Source: Sulfitobacter sp. HGT1
GTDB lineage: Bacteria; Pseudomonadota; Alphaproteobacteria; Rhodobacterales; Rhodobacteraceae
Reading direction: 5' to 3'
DNA length: 64,000 nt
NCBI RefSeq assembly: GCF_013282155.1
Contig: NZ_BLWI01000001.1
Coordinates: 372,001 to 436,000 of the forward strand
Part shown: positions 26,655-35,400 of the stretch, piece by piece
Numbering within the stretch: position 1 is the first letter of the stretch
How the letters are laid out: the number at the start of each line of letters is the position of its first letter
The notes under the pieces: model-generated
Databases searched by the model: none
Seen by the model: only the letters and a program-made list of their open reading frames with translations
What the model was told of the DNA's origin: nothing
Position numbers and translations under genes: made by a program

Positions 26655-27682
26655 CCCTTGCTTCGATGGCCCGCAAATACGAGCCGCGCCGCGTGGCGCA
26701 AACCAAGGTCGCAACCTCGGCGATGATCGCGTCGCTGGCAGCCGAAGGCTATGACACCGTCAACGCGCCTTTCGGTCACGCGCTGGTCGAACTTGCCAAA
26801 AAGGACAAGCGGATCGTCGGCCTGTCTGCCGATCTGTCGAAATACACCGACCTTCATATCTTTGCCAACGAGATGCCGGAGCGGTTCTACCAGATGGGCA
26901 TGGCTGAACAGTTGCTGTTCTCTGCCGCGTCGGGGCTGGCGCGTGAAGGGTTTATTCCGTTCGCGACAACCTACGCCGTGTTTGCCTCGCGTCGGGCCTA
27001 TGATTTCATCGCGATGGCGATTGCCGAAGAAAACCTGCCGGTCAAGATTGCCTGCGCGCTGCCGGGCCTGACGACGGGCTATGGGCCAAGCCATCAGGCT
27101 ACCGAAGACCTCGCGATTTTCCGGGGTCTGCCGAACATGGTGCTGATTGACCCGTGCGATGCCGCCGATGTCGCGGGCATGGTTCCGGCGATGGTGGCCC
27201 ATGATGGCCCTGTCTATGCGCGCCTGTTGCGCGGCAAGGTGCCATCGGTGCTGCGCAAGCACAAACCGGATTACAAATTCGAACTGGGCAAGGCGCAGAT
27301 GATCCGCGAGGGCCGCGATGTGCTGGTGATTTCCACGGGGATTATGACGATGCGGGCGCTGGATGCCGCCGTGAAACTGGCGGATGACAATGTCGATGTC
27401 GGCGTGTTGCACGTGCCCACGATCAAGCCGCTGGACATTGAGACGATCCGCGCCGAGGCCGCAAAGCAGGGCAGGCTGGTTGTTACGGCAGAAAACCACA
27501 CGGTCAACGGTGGGCTGGGCGAAGCGGTCGCCACCACCTTGCTGACCGCAGGGATCGCGCCGCAGTTCCGCATGATCGGGCTGCCGGATGAATTTCTGGA
27601 AGCCGGCGCACTGCCGACGTTGCACGAAATGTACGGTCTTTCGGTCGACAAGGTCGCCGAGCGGATCAAGAGCTGGCTTTGA
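26651..27682 (+). CDS. Split transketolase, C-terminal subunit
   Basis: A 343-residue partner carrying the pyrimidine-binding and C-terminal transketolase domains. The cofactor-activating Glu is in QMGMAEQLLFSAASGLA; GLSADLSKYT and LTTGYGPSHQATEDLAIFRGLPNM carry the substrate-phosphate/hydroxyl positions. A C-terminal domain with STGIMTMRALDAA and VTAENHTVNGGLG follows. Catalysis needs both subunits. Its substrate is presumably a ketose or keto-acid made by the SDR that follows 31 bp later. Confidence 0.9.
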   Translation: MTLASMARKYEPRRVAQTKVATSAMIASLAAEGYDTVNAPFGHALVELAKKDKRIVGLSADLSKYTDLHIFANEMPERFYQMGMAEQLLFSAASGLAREGFIPFATTYAVFASRRAYDFIAMAIAEENLPVKIACALPGLTTGYGPSHQATEDLAIFRGLPNMVLIDPCDAADVAGMVPAMVAHDGPVYARLLRGKVPSVLRKHKPDYKFELGKAQMIREGRDVLVISTGIMTMRALDAAVKLADDNVDVGVLHVPTIKPLDIETIRAEAAKQGRLVVTAENHTVNGGLGEAVATTLLTAGIAPQFRMIGLPDEFLEAGALPTLHEMYGLSVDKVAERIKSWL

Positions 27683-27713
27683 GCCGAATATTTTAACGGG
27701 AGGAGAAGAGGCT

Positions 27714-28469
27714 ATGGGCCTTCTTGACGGAAAAATCGCGATCATTACTGGGGCGGCAAGCCCGCGTGGTCTGGGCAAGGCGACAGCCAAGCTGTTTGCC
27801 GAACATGGTGCCACGATTGTCATCATGGACCTTGATGCGGATCAGGCCAGTGCCGCCGCCAAGGACCTGCCCGGCGCAGGCCACATCGGGTTGGCGGGCA
27901 ATGTCGTTGACAAAGCCGCCTGCGATGCAGCCGCCAAGGCGACGCTTGAGCAGTTCGGGCGCATCGACATTCTGGTGAATAACGCAGGGATCACCCAGCC
28001 GCTCAAGCTGATGGAGATCGGGCCGGACAATTACGATGCCGTGACCGACGTGAGCCTGCGCGGCACACTTTACATGAGCCAGGCCGTCATTCCGGCCATG
28101 CGCGCGCAGAAAGCCGGGTCGATCGTCAACCTGTCGTCGGTGTCGGCGCAGCGTGGCGGCGGCATCTTTGGCGGCCCGCATTATTCGGCTGCCAAGGCCG
28201 GTGTTCTGGGCCTGACCAAGGCGATGGCCCGCGAACTGGCCCCCGACAACGTGCGGTCGAATGCGATTTGCCCAGGCTTTATCGCCACGGATATCACCGC
28301 TGGAAAACTGACACCGGAAATGCAAAAGGCAGTGCTCGACGGCATTCCGATGGGGCGCGCGGGCGAAGCTTCTGACGTTGCTGGCTGCGCCTTGTTCCTT
28401 GCCTCGGACCTGTCGGCCTATTGCACCGGCACCGAAGTGGACGTGAACGGGGGCTCGCTCATTCACTGA
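27714..28469 (+). CDS. SDR family oxidoreductase
   Basis: A 251-residue classical short-chain dehydrogenase: cofactor loop TGAASPRGLGKA, then an acidic residue after the second strand (IVIMDLD) that favours NAD(H). NNAG, catalytic Ser in LSSVSAQRG, Tyr and Lys in HYSAAKAG, and CPGFIATDI follow. Located between split transketolase and dctP with GGGAGGAG upstream, so it probably oxidises the imported hydroxylated compound to the ketose form used by the transketolase (inference). Confidence 0.9.
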   Translation: MGLLDGKIAIITGAASPRGLGKATAKLFAEHGATIVIMDLDADQASAAAKDLPGAGHIGLAGNVVDKAACDAAAKATLEQFGRIDILVNNAGITQPLKLMEIGPDNYDAVTDVSLRGTLYMSQAVIPAMRAQKAGSIVNLSSVSAQRGGGIFGGPHYSAAKAGVLGLTKAMARELAPDNVRSNAICPGFIATDITAGKLTPEMQKAVLDGIPMGRAGEASDVAGCALFLASDLSAYCTGTEVDVNGGSLIH

Positions 28470-28534
28470 ATTACCCAAGACCCCTACGCACAAAGGGGGC
28501 TTACCGACTATCTTCAAAAAGGGAGGAAACCACT

Positions 28535-29500
28535 ATGAAGATCAACGTCTTGGCCATTCTGGCCGCAACTACTGCCTTTGCCGGTTCTGCGCATGCGGAT
28601 GAAGTGATTTTCGCGCACGGTGCCAACCCCGGCAACCCGCGCTATGTCGCCGCCGAAAAATGGGCCGAACTCTTCGCCACCTGTTCGGGCGGCGCGCACA
28701 CAGTGAACCATGCGCCATCCGCGACCATGGGCAACGACGTGGAAATGCTGACCTCTGCCACGGCAGGCGTCATCCAGATCTCCGCCAACAGCCAGGGCGC
28801 AATGAGCCAGATCGTGCCGGAAATCGGCCTGCTGGGTCTGCCCTTCCTGTTCAAGGATCTGCCGACCGCTTGGGGCATTCTGGATGGCGAAGTCGGTGAC
28901 ATGATTGACGCGCGCGCCCAAAATGCCGGCCTCAAGATCCTTGGCTTCTGGGACAACGGCATTCGCAACGTCACGCATACCTCGAAAAACGTCGCAGCAC
29001 CGGCTGACCTGTCGGGGATGAAAATCCGCACCCCACCAGACCAGATGACCGTTGATATTTTCGAAGCGCTTGGCGCATCGCCTGCACCGCTGGCATGGTC
29101 CGAACTGCCGACAGCGCTTCAGTCGGGTGTCTTTGACGGGCAGGAAAACCCGCTGGTGAACATCTATTCCGCCAAGCTGCACGAGATCACACCCTACGTC
29201 ACCTTGACCGGTCACAAGTACGAATCCACCCCCGTGGTGGCAGGTCTGGGCTGGTGGTCCGGTCTGGACGAAGCCACGCAGAACTGTGCGCTTGAAGCCA
29301 CGGCCGAAGCCGGCAAGATCCAGCGTGATCTGGTCCTGTCCAGCGATGAGGATCTGCGCCCTGTGATGGAAGCCGAAGGCGCTATCTTTGCCGAGGCAGA
29401 CAAGGCCGCGTATCAGGCAGCAACGGCATCGGTTTATGATAAATACGCCGAAAAATACCCCCAGCTCGTTGCCGCGCTCCGGACTGCGGCGGGTCTCTGA
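28535..29500 (+). CDS. dctP: TRAP transporter substrate-binding protein
   Basis: A 321-residue periplasmic DctP-family protein with a signal peptide cleaved near SAHA-DEV. The family landmarks are LPFLFKDLPTAWGIL, WDNGIRNVTHTSKNV with the conserved Arg-bearing segment MKIRTPPDQM, and LQSGVFDGQENPL. It binds a small organic acid or related solute for DctQM. GGGAGGA precedes ATG 28535. Its stop overlaps the dctQ start (TGATG). Confidence 0.93.
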   Translation: MKINVLAILAATTAFAGSAHADEVIFAHGANPGNPRYVAAEKWAELFATCSGGAHTVNHAPSATMGNDVEMLTSATAGVIQISANSQGAMSQIVPEIGLLGLPFLFKDLPTAWGILDGEVGDMIDARAQNAGLKILGFWDNGIRNVTHTSKNVAAPADLSGMKIRTPPDQMTVDIFEALGASPAPLAWSELPTALQSGVFDGQENPLVNIYSAKLHEITPYVTLTGHKYESTPVVAGLGWWSGLDEATQNCALEATAEAGKIQRDLVLSSDEDLRPVMEAEGAIFAEADKAAYQAATASVYDKYAEKYPQLVAALRTAAGL

Positions 29501-30072
29501 TGTCGTCGGGGGCTCGGATGCAGCCCGATGTGGAAAGCAAGAAGGGGCGTTCGCGCCCCTTCCTGACAGCCGCAACGGGGGTGATTTCGGCGTTGGAGTG
29601 GAGCGGGAAGATCATCGCCTTCGCGATGCTTTCGCTGACCTTCGTCACGCTTCTGGTCAATGTCATCCTGCGCTATGCGACGGGGGCGGGCATTGCCTGG
29701 GCCTATGAAATTCACGCAATGACATTGCCATGGCTGGTGGCAGGCGGCATCGTCATTGCCTCCGCGCGGGCCCGCAACATTGCGATACTTTTGCTGCCCG
29801 ATGTGTTGAACCCCACATGGCAGCGCGCCCTGTTGATCACCGTCAATGTCATCATCGTGGTGATCTCGGTCAACGTTCTGGTCTCCAGCCAGCCGATCCT
29901 GAAAGCGTCCAAATTCCAGACCTTGTCGACGCTCGGGATCAAACAGATTTGGGGCTATTCAAGCCTTGTCTACGCCTTCGCCAGCATGGCGGTGATTGCC
30001 GCCCTCGGTGTGGTGCGCGTCGCGTATATCGCTCCGGAAAAGAGCGACCCTGAACATTCAAGCCTAAGCTGA
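29500..30072 (+). CDS. dctQ: TRAP transporter small membrane subunit
   Basis: A 190-residue four-helix DctQ protein, with the usual segment VNVILRYATGAGIAWAYE after helix 1 and helices near 38-58, 72-90, 108-128 and 150-172. It shares one base with dctP and is 9 bp from dctM. The N-terminal extension of about 25 polar residues is a little long for the family; an internal start at the seventh codon (Met) is possible. Confidence 0.9.
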   Translation: MSSGARMQPDVESKKGRSRPFLTAATGVISALEWSGKIIAFAMLSLTFVTLLVNVILRYATGAGIAWAYEIHAMTLPWLVAGGIVIASARARNIAILLLPDVLNPTWQRALLITVNVIIVVISVNVLVSSQPILKASKFQTLSTLGIKQIWGYSSLVYAFASMAVIAALGVVRVAYIAPEKSDPEHSSLS

Positions 30073-30081
30073 GGATACACC

Positions 30082-31338
30082 ATGGCCGCTCCGATGATCT
30101 GGATTTTCTTTGCCCTGCTGGCCCTGTCCGTACCCGTGGCCCATGCCATGATTGGTGGCGTCGCTGCCGCGCTGTGGTTTGATGGCAAACCCTTGGCGGT
30201 GATCGCGCAGCGGCTCTATACCCCGACGCAAAGCTTTCCGATGCTGGCGATCCCGTTCTTTATTCTGGCGGGCAACCTGATGATGTCGGGCAAGTTCGGC
30301 GTCTATCTTATCAACGTCGCGCGACTGCTGGTGGGCAACATGCGCGGCGGTATGGGGCAGGTGTCGATCCTTGGGTCGGTGATGTTCGGCGGCGTGTCCG
30401 GTTCCGCCGTGGCGGATGCGTCGGCACTGGGCAATGCGTTGATCCCGGTCCAGCAAAAGGAAGGCTATCCGGGTGGTTTTGCCGCTGCGATAAATTCGGC
30501 CTCTTCGACGGTTTCGGTGCTGATCCCACCGTCGATCCCGCTGATCCTGTACGGTCTTGTCTCGAACGTCTCAATCGTGGACCTGTTCGTCGCGGGTATT
30601 CTGCCGGGCCTGATGTTGGGGGTCGGGATGTTCGCCACCGTCTGGCTGGTCGCACATCGAAAAAAGCTGCCGCGCTCGCCTTTGCCGGGCGGGTTCAAGG
30701 AATTCCGTGGTCAGCTTATGATCGCGTTTCCGGCCATGCTGATGCCCGTGTTCATCATCGGCACCCTGCGCTTCGGCATCGCCACCCCGACCGAGGTTTC
30801 GGTTCTGGCCGTCGCCTATGCGCTGCTGATATCGGGCCTCGTCTATCGCGACCTGACGTTCAAGGGCATCTGGGACGCCAGCGTGGATACCGCGATGATG
30901 ACCGGCGCTGTGATGATTATCATCATGGCGTCCTCGACGATCCAGTGGGTGCTGACGGCTGAGCGTGTGCCACAAGAACTGGCGGAATGGGTCGCGGCGA
31001 CCATCCAGAACCCGTGGATGATTATCCTCGCGTTGAATGTGGTGATGCTGATTGTCGGGGCGTTTCTTGACCTTCCAGCCGCCGTGCTGCTGCTGGGGCC
31101 GCTTTTTGTGACCATCGGCAATTCCATCGGCCTTGATCCGGTCCAGCTGGGTCTGATGATGGTCGTCAACCTGTCGATCGGGCTTTACACGCCGCCGGTG
31201 GGTACGACCTTGTTCATATCCGCCGCCATTGCGCGGGTCGGGATCGGGGAAACCGTCAAGGCGTTGCTGCCGTTCTATCTGGTGGCGCTCATGGTCTTGA
31301 TGGCGATCTCGTTCATCCCCGCGCTGACCATCTACTGA
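30082..31338 (+). CDS. dctM: TRAP transporter large membrane subunit
   Basis: A 418-residue DctM permease (ion-transporter superfamily), about 12 helices. Landmarks are FPMLAIPFFILAGNLM, MFGGVSGSAVADASALG, the PPSIPLILYG loop and VNLSIGLYTPPVGTTLF near the C-terminus. Last gene of the split-transketolase operon. Seven bases separate it from the convergent LysR stop. Confidence 0.95.
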   Translation: MAAPMIWIFFALLALSVPVAHAMIGGVAAALWFDGKPLAVIAQRLYTPTQSFPMLAIPFFILAGNLMMSGKFGVYLINVARLLVGNMRGGMGQVSILGSVMFGGVSGSAVADASALGNALIPVQQKEGYPGGFAAAINSASSTVSVLIPPSIPLILYGLVSNVSIVDLFVAGILPGLMLGVGMFATVWLVAHRKKLPRSPLPGGFKEFRGQLMIAFPAMLMPVFIIGTLRFGIATPTEVSVLAVAYALLISGLVYRDLTFKGIWDASVDTAMMTGAVMIIIMASSTIQWVLTAERVPQELAEWVAATIQNPWMIILALNVVMLIVGAFLDLPAAVLLLGPLFVTIGNSIGLDPVQLGLMMVVNLSIGLYTPPVGTTLFISAAIARVGIGETVKALLPFYLVALMVLMAISFIPALTIY

Positions 31339-31345
31339 CGCACCG

Positions 31346-32332
31346 TCACAGTGCCCAGGGTGCGACTTCGTTCATTTCCAGATCTGCGCCGGGCTGGAAA
31401 TGACAGCCTGCGGTGGTCAGCAATTCGCGCGTGCGCTCTTCGTGTTCGCGGGCCTCGTTGACCACCCATTGCGCAAACCGTTTTACGATCCGGCGGTTCA
31501 GATGGCGGGGCGGGCAGACGATCCAGTAGGCTGCAAAGTCCATCACCGGAAACAAAGGCGAGAACGGCACCAATTCGCCGCGCTCCAGCTCTGCGCGGCA
31601 CAAGATCGCGCTGTCCAGTGCAATGCCGCCGCCCTGTTTGGCCATCTCTATCGACATGGATGAACGGTCAAAGCGGAACGGGTAGGCGAGATCGGGCAGT
31701 TCAACCTGATTGGCGGCAAGCCAGATGTCCCAGCGATACAACGTCTTGACGCTGTCGATCAGGCGGGCGTTTTTGAGCTGCTCGATCGGATCGTCGCTGA
31801 GGCTTTTAAGGCGGGCCAAATAGTCGGGGTTGCACATCGGCAAGGATAGGTCGTTCACGACCGGTTCAACGGTCAGCCCCGACCAGTTGCCCAGACCATA
31901 GCGCAGGTCAAGATCAACGGCTTCGGTTTCAAAGGCGCTGTAGTCTGGCGTTGCATCGACACGAATGTTCCAGTCCGGGTTTTGTTCTGCGAATGCCGCG
32001 ATGCGGGGCCCAAGCCACCGGACGCCAAAGCTCGGGCTGACCCTGATTGTGAGACTGCGCATATCGCGCTGGCGACCGATGGCACTGCTTGCGTTTCTGA
32101 TCGCTCTGAATGCTTGCGTCGTTGTCTGGAACAAGCGGTCGCCGTCCAGTGTCAGGATCAGCCGCCGTTTTTCACGCCGGAACAGTTTGACCCCGAACTG
32201 TGCCTCAAGCGAGGTCAATTGCTGGCTTACGGCAGAGGGCGACACGCCCAGTTCATGGGCTGCCTTTGTCACGGTCCCCAACCGGGCCACGGCTTCGAAA
32301 TATTCGGTTGCTTTGAAATTGATGTCCCGCAT
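31346..32332 (-). CDS. LysR-family regulator (GcvA-like)
   Basis: A 328-residue LTTR: winged helix at 1-60 (FEAVARLGTVTKAAHELGVSPSAVSQQLTSLE) and a type-2 periplasmic-binding-like effector domain from about 95. The domain has the VSPSFGVRWLGPRIAAF and DLDLRYGLGNW segments characteristic of the GcvA/AmpR subgroup. It is convergent with the dctM of the transketolase island, whose divergent promoter holds a palindrome, so it most likely controls that island rather than the leftward TRAP genes behind it. Confidence 0.9.
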   Translation of the reverse strand: MRDINFKATEYFEAVARLGTVTKAAHELGVSPSAVSQQLTSLEAQFGVKLFRREKRRLILTLDGDRLFQTTTQAFRAIRNASSAIGRQRDMRSLTIRVSPSFGVRWLGPRIAAFAEQNPDWNIRVDATPDYSAFETEAVDLDLRYGLGNWSGLTVEPVVNDLSLPMCNPDYLARLKSLSDDPIEQLKNARLIDSVKTLYRWDIWLAANQVELPDLAYPFRFDRSSMSIEMAKQGGGIALDSAILCRAELERGELVPFSPLFPVMDFAAYWIVCPPRHLNRRIVKRFAQWVVNEAREHEERTRELLTTAGCHFQPGADLEMNEVAPWAL

Positions 32333-32521
32333 GAACGGACATTAGACCCGGTCCGGCGGAAGTGCCAACAGGTATTGGGACGTCAGGTGTGTGGCTGACG
32401 ATCAGAGCCATCCCCGTTGTGATCCTACCGCTTTGAGGGGCGAAACGGGATAATAGCGGGCAAGTGACCCGTCGCGGTGCCATGGGGGCTGGTACTGTTT
32501 ACGACACCATTGGCAATTTTC

Positions 32522-32565
32522 AACGGGCCCCCGAAACGCCAAGATGGACGGGACGGGGGCCTGTT
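32522..32565 (-). terminator. Hairpin after the leftward dctM
   Basis: AACGGGCCCCC (32522-32532) with GGGGGCCTGTT (32555-32565), one G-T pair, loop 22 bp, just three bases past the dctM stop at 32569. No U-tract follows on the minus strand, so termination is uncertain. Confidence 0.35.
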
Positions 32566-32568
32566 TTG

Positions 32569-33855
32569 CTAGCGGCCAAATCCGGCCGCCGTTGGCAGCC
32601 ATGTGGCCAGTTCCGGTACCGCGATAAGCAGTGCAAGGCCAGCGATCATGATGACCACGAACGGGGCCGCACCCCGCACAATCGTCGCGAGCGGCGCGTT
32701 CGAAATGCCCTTGATCACAAAAAGGTTCATGCCCACCGGAGGGGTGATCATCGCCAGTTCGAGGTTGATCATCAGCAAGATGCCATACCAGATCGGATCA
32801 ATGCCAAGGGCAATCATCGTCGGCAACAGGATCGGTGTCGTAATCAGGATGATCGCGATGGATTCAAGGAACATGCCAAGCACAAAGATCAGGACCATCA
32901 CCACCAGAATGAAACCGATCGGACCAAGTCCAAAGCTTGCCACGGCCTCGGTCACGCCGACGGGCAGACGGACCAGCGTGATCGCATGGCCGAACATTGC
33001 GGCACCCGCGATGATCATAAAGACCATCATCGACGTGCGCATTGTCGAATAGGCACAGGCCCACAAGTCACGGAACCCGAAGTTGCGATAGACCAGCACC
33101 GCGACCAGCAGCGCATAAAGGGAACCGGCGGCGGCGGCCTCGGATGCGGTGAAGATGCCAAAGTAGATACCGCCCATCACCACCGGCGGCGCAAGCAAAG
33201 CCCAGACCGAACGGCGAAAGGCCGAGACCGCGGCAGGCCAGCCGGCCCAGTCGGGGGTGTTGATCCCGTCACGTCCACGGGCCTGGATCATGCAATAGGC
33301 CGAAAACATCAGCGCCAGCATCAGCCCCGGGATGATCCCGGCCAGAAACAACGCACCAATCGACGCCTCCGACACGATCGCATAGAGGATCATCGGCCCG
33401 GACGGCGGGATCAGAATACCCAAGGTGCCGCCTGCTGCCACGACGCCCAAGGCATCCCGTTCGGCATAGCCAAAGCGCTTCATCTGCGGGATCGCGCTGG
33501 AGCCGATGGAAAGCGCCGTTGCCACGGAGGAACCGGAGATCGCCGCGAATATGGTGCAGGCCAGCACCGTGGCGACGCCAAGGCCGCCCTTCACGTGACC
33601 GATAACGGTGTGGGCGAATGTATAGAGGTCGTCGATCACCTTGGCGCGGATCATCACCTGCGCCATGAAGACGAAAAGCGGGATGGTGCTGAGGACCGGT
33701 TTGTCGAGCTGGGTAAAAACAGCATCGCCCAATCCGTCGATATCCCCTTCGACGATCATCATGATGGCGCTTGCGGACAGGCCAAGGGCGGCAAAGATCG
33801 GAATGCCCGTGAGCAGAAGCAGGATCAGCCCTGCAAAGACAAAGAAAAGGGTCAT
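32569..33855 (-). CDS. dctM: TRAP transporter large membrane subunit
   Basis: A 428-residue DctM permease with STIPLFVFMAQVMI, IFAAISGSSVATALSIG, the IPPSGPMILYA loop and MINLELAMITPPVGMNLFVI. About 12 helices. ATG 33855 overlaps the dctQ stop (ATGA). Last gene of the leftward CaiB-HMG-lyase-dctPQM operon. Confidence 0.95.
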   Translation of the reverse strand: MTLFFVFAGLILLLLTGIPIFAALGLSASAIMMIVEGDIDGLGDAVFTQLDKPVLSTIPLFVFMAQVMIRAKVIDDLYTFAHTVIGHVKGGLGVATVLACTIFAAISGSSVATALSIGSSAIPQMKRFGYAERDALGVVAAGGTLGILIPPSGPMILYAIVSEASIGALFLAGIIPGLMLALMFSAYCMIQARGRDGINTPDWAGWPAAVSAFRRSVWALLAPPVVMGGIYFGIFTASEAAAAGSLYALLVAVLVYRNFGFRDLWACAYSTMRTSMMVFMIIAGAAMFGHAITLVRLPVGVTEAVASFGLGPIGFILVVMVLIFVLGMFLESIAIILITTPILLPTMIALGIDPIWYGILLMINLELAMITPPVGMNLFVIKGISNAPLATIVRGAAPFVVIMIAGLALLIAVPELATWLPTAAGFGR

Positions 33856-34376
33856 TGAGGCAGCCCCCGTAAAGAGCGGTAAAGGCCAAGCGCTGCGGTC
33901 AGGAAAAGCAGGGCCATCCCAAGGACGACCGGCACCTGCGGAATCCACGTCGCGATTTCGATATAGCCGACAGAATACGACCCGAAGCTATGGGCGAAAG
34001 CGATGCTGTCCCATATCGACACGCCAACGATGGTGGCAAATGCCATGACCGACAGGTTTGCCAAGACCCTTTGCATGCGGGCCAGACCGGGGCGCAACTG
34101 GGCCGACACAAGGTCGATCGCGATATGATCCCCGCGCCGCAACGCCTCGGCCGAGCCGAGCATGATAAGCGTCACCAGCAGATAGCCAATCATTTCGTCG
34201 CTCCATTGCAGCGGACTGTCGAACAGGTAGCGCCGGATTACGGCAATTACGATCTGGGCAAGGATCACAAGGATCAGCGCCGTGCTGAGCATGCCGCAAA
34301 AGCGGACAAGCCAGGTGATGATGCGGTCTGGGAAGATGGGAGCATTGGCTGCTCCCACCTTTTTGTGGTCAATCAT
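33852..34376 (-). CDS. dctQ: TRAP transporter small membrane subunit
   Basis: A 174-residue DctQ protein: helices at about 20-42, 57-75, 95-115 and 140-162. The conserved IRRYLFDSPLQWSDE segment links helices 1 and 2 and GDHIAIDL is present. It is 12 bp after dctP and overlaps dctM, so the subunits are coupled. Confidence 0.93.
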   Translation of the reverse strand: MIDHKKVGAANAPIFPDRIITWLVRFCGMLSTALILVILAQIVIAVIRRYLFDSPLQWSDEMIGYLLVTLIMLGSAEALRRGDHIAIDLVSAQLRPGLARMQRVLANLSVMAFATIVGVSIWDSIAFAHSFGSYSVGYIEIATWIPQVPVVLGMALLFLTAALGLYRSLRGLPQ

Positions 34377-34388
34377 GATCCGACCGGC

Positions 34389-35375
34389 TCACATCTTGGC
34401 TATCAGATCGAGAAGCGTCTGGCTGTCAGCATCGCCTTCGCCGAACGATTTGTCGAAAGCAGGCCGCATGACCGCTTCAAGTGCCGCGTTCTCTTCCGGT
34501 GTGGCGATATGCACTTTTACGCCTTTCGCCTCGAGCTGGCCCGGACCTTCTGCGGCGGCTTGGGTCGAGGCTTCGATGGCCCATTCCGACGCTTTCATGC
34601 CTGCCTGCGTGAGGGCGGACTTGGATTTATCCGAGAGCCCGTCGTAGAAATCTGGGTTCAGGTAGCCGTGCAAATAGGCCGACAAGACAGGCACGACGGT
34701 AAAGGCATCCTGCACTTCGTAGTATTTCCGCGATACGGCGGCAGCGACGTCAGTGATCGCTCCGTCGATGACGCCGGTTGCCAGTGCCTGATACACTTCG
34801 GACCCGGGCATTGCCGTAGGTGTCGAGCCAAGCGCGGACAGGGCGGCATCAAAGGGCGGTGTCACACCGCGCATCTTCAGGCCGGTAAAGTCTTCCGGCT
34901 TGACCAGCGGCGCACCGTTTGTGGTGAAGACAGAGGTGTTGGTCTGGAACAACCAGACGACGTTCTTGACGCCTTTCTCCAGCAGCTTGCCTTCAAGGAA
35001 GGTCGCGGCCTCCGAAGTTGGCCATTTCTTCCAGATTTCGATGTCACCAAAAGCATAGGGCGCGACGGTGACGTTCATGATCGGCAGCGTTTTGCCCCAC
35101 TGGAAGTTCAGCGAGAATGCGCATTCGATGTCGCCCTTGGCGGTTGCGACGATGTTTTCACGCGCGCCAACAAGGCTGTCCGCACCGAAAATCTGCACGT
35201 CGATCTCGCCTTCGGACAGGCTTTCGACCTCGGCGGCCCAACGATCGACAACCTTGGCGATGTGGTGCGCAGGGGGCAGCTGGTGGCTGCAGCGCATTTC
35301 CGTAGCGGCCTGTGATGCCGGCGCGGAAACCGCAAAGATTGCAGCCCCGATGGCTGCTGATGTGATATATTTCAT
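34389..35375 (-). CDS. dctP: TRAP transporter substrate-binding protein
   Basis: A 328-residue DctP protein. Signal peptide ends near ASQA-ATE. The mature part starts MRCSHQLPPAHHIAKVVDRWA, and carries the LKMRGVTPPFDAAL segment with the ligand-anchoring Arg and the YQALATGVIDGAI signature. The short region around TNTSVFTTNGAPL is typical of DctP proteins for carboxylates. GGGAGGAG precedes the ATG. Lies directly after an HMG-CoA-lyase-family gene, which suggests the imported acid is the CoA-transferase substrate. Confidence 0.93.
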   Translation of the reverse strand: MKYITSAAIGAAIFAVSAPASQAATEMRCSHQLPPAHHIAKVVDRWAAEVESLSEGEIDVQIFGADSLVGARENIVATAKGDIECAFSLNFQWGKTLPIMNVTVAPYAFGDIEIWKKWPTSEAATFLEGKLLEKGVKNVVWLFQTNTSVFTTNGAPLVKPEDFTGLKMRGVTPPFDAALSALGSTPTAMPGSEVYQALATGVIDGAITDVAAAVSRKYYEVQDAFTVVPVLSAYLHGYLNPDFYDGLSDKSKSALTQAGMKASEWAIEASTQAAAEGPGQLEAKGVKVHIATPEENAALEAVMRPAFDKSFGEGDADSQTLLDLIAKM

Positions 35376-35400
35376 TGTTGTTTCTCCTCCCAGTTAAAAC

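Noticed and set aside
22457-31338. Assignment of the transketolase island to D-apiose or sulfoquinovose degradation
   Set aside because: No kinase, isomerase, sulfo-sugar enzyme or matching gene order in the window.
32464-33858. A 464-codon plus-strand frame antisense to dctM
   Set aside because: Very His/Arg/Asp-rich mirror of membrane-protein codons; not a real product.
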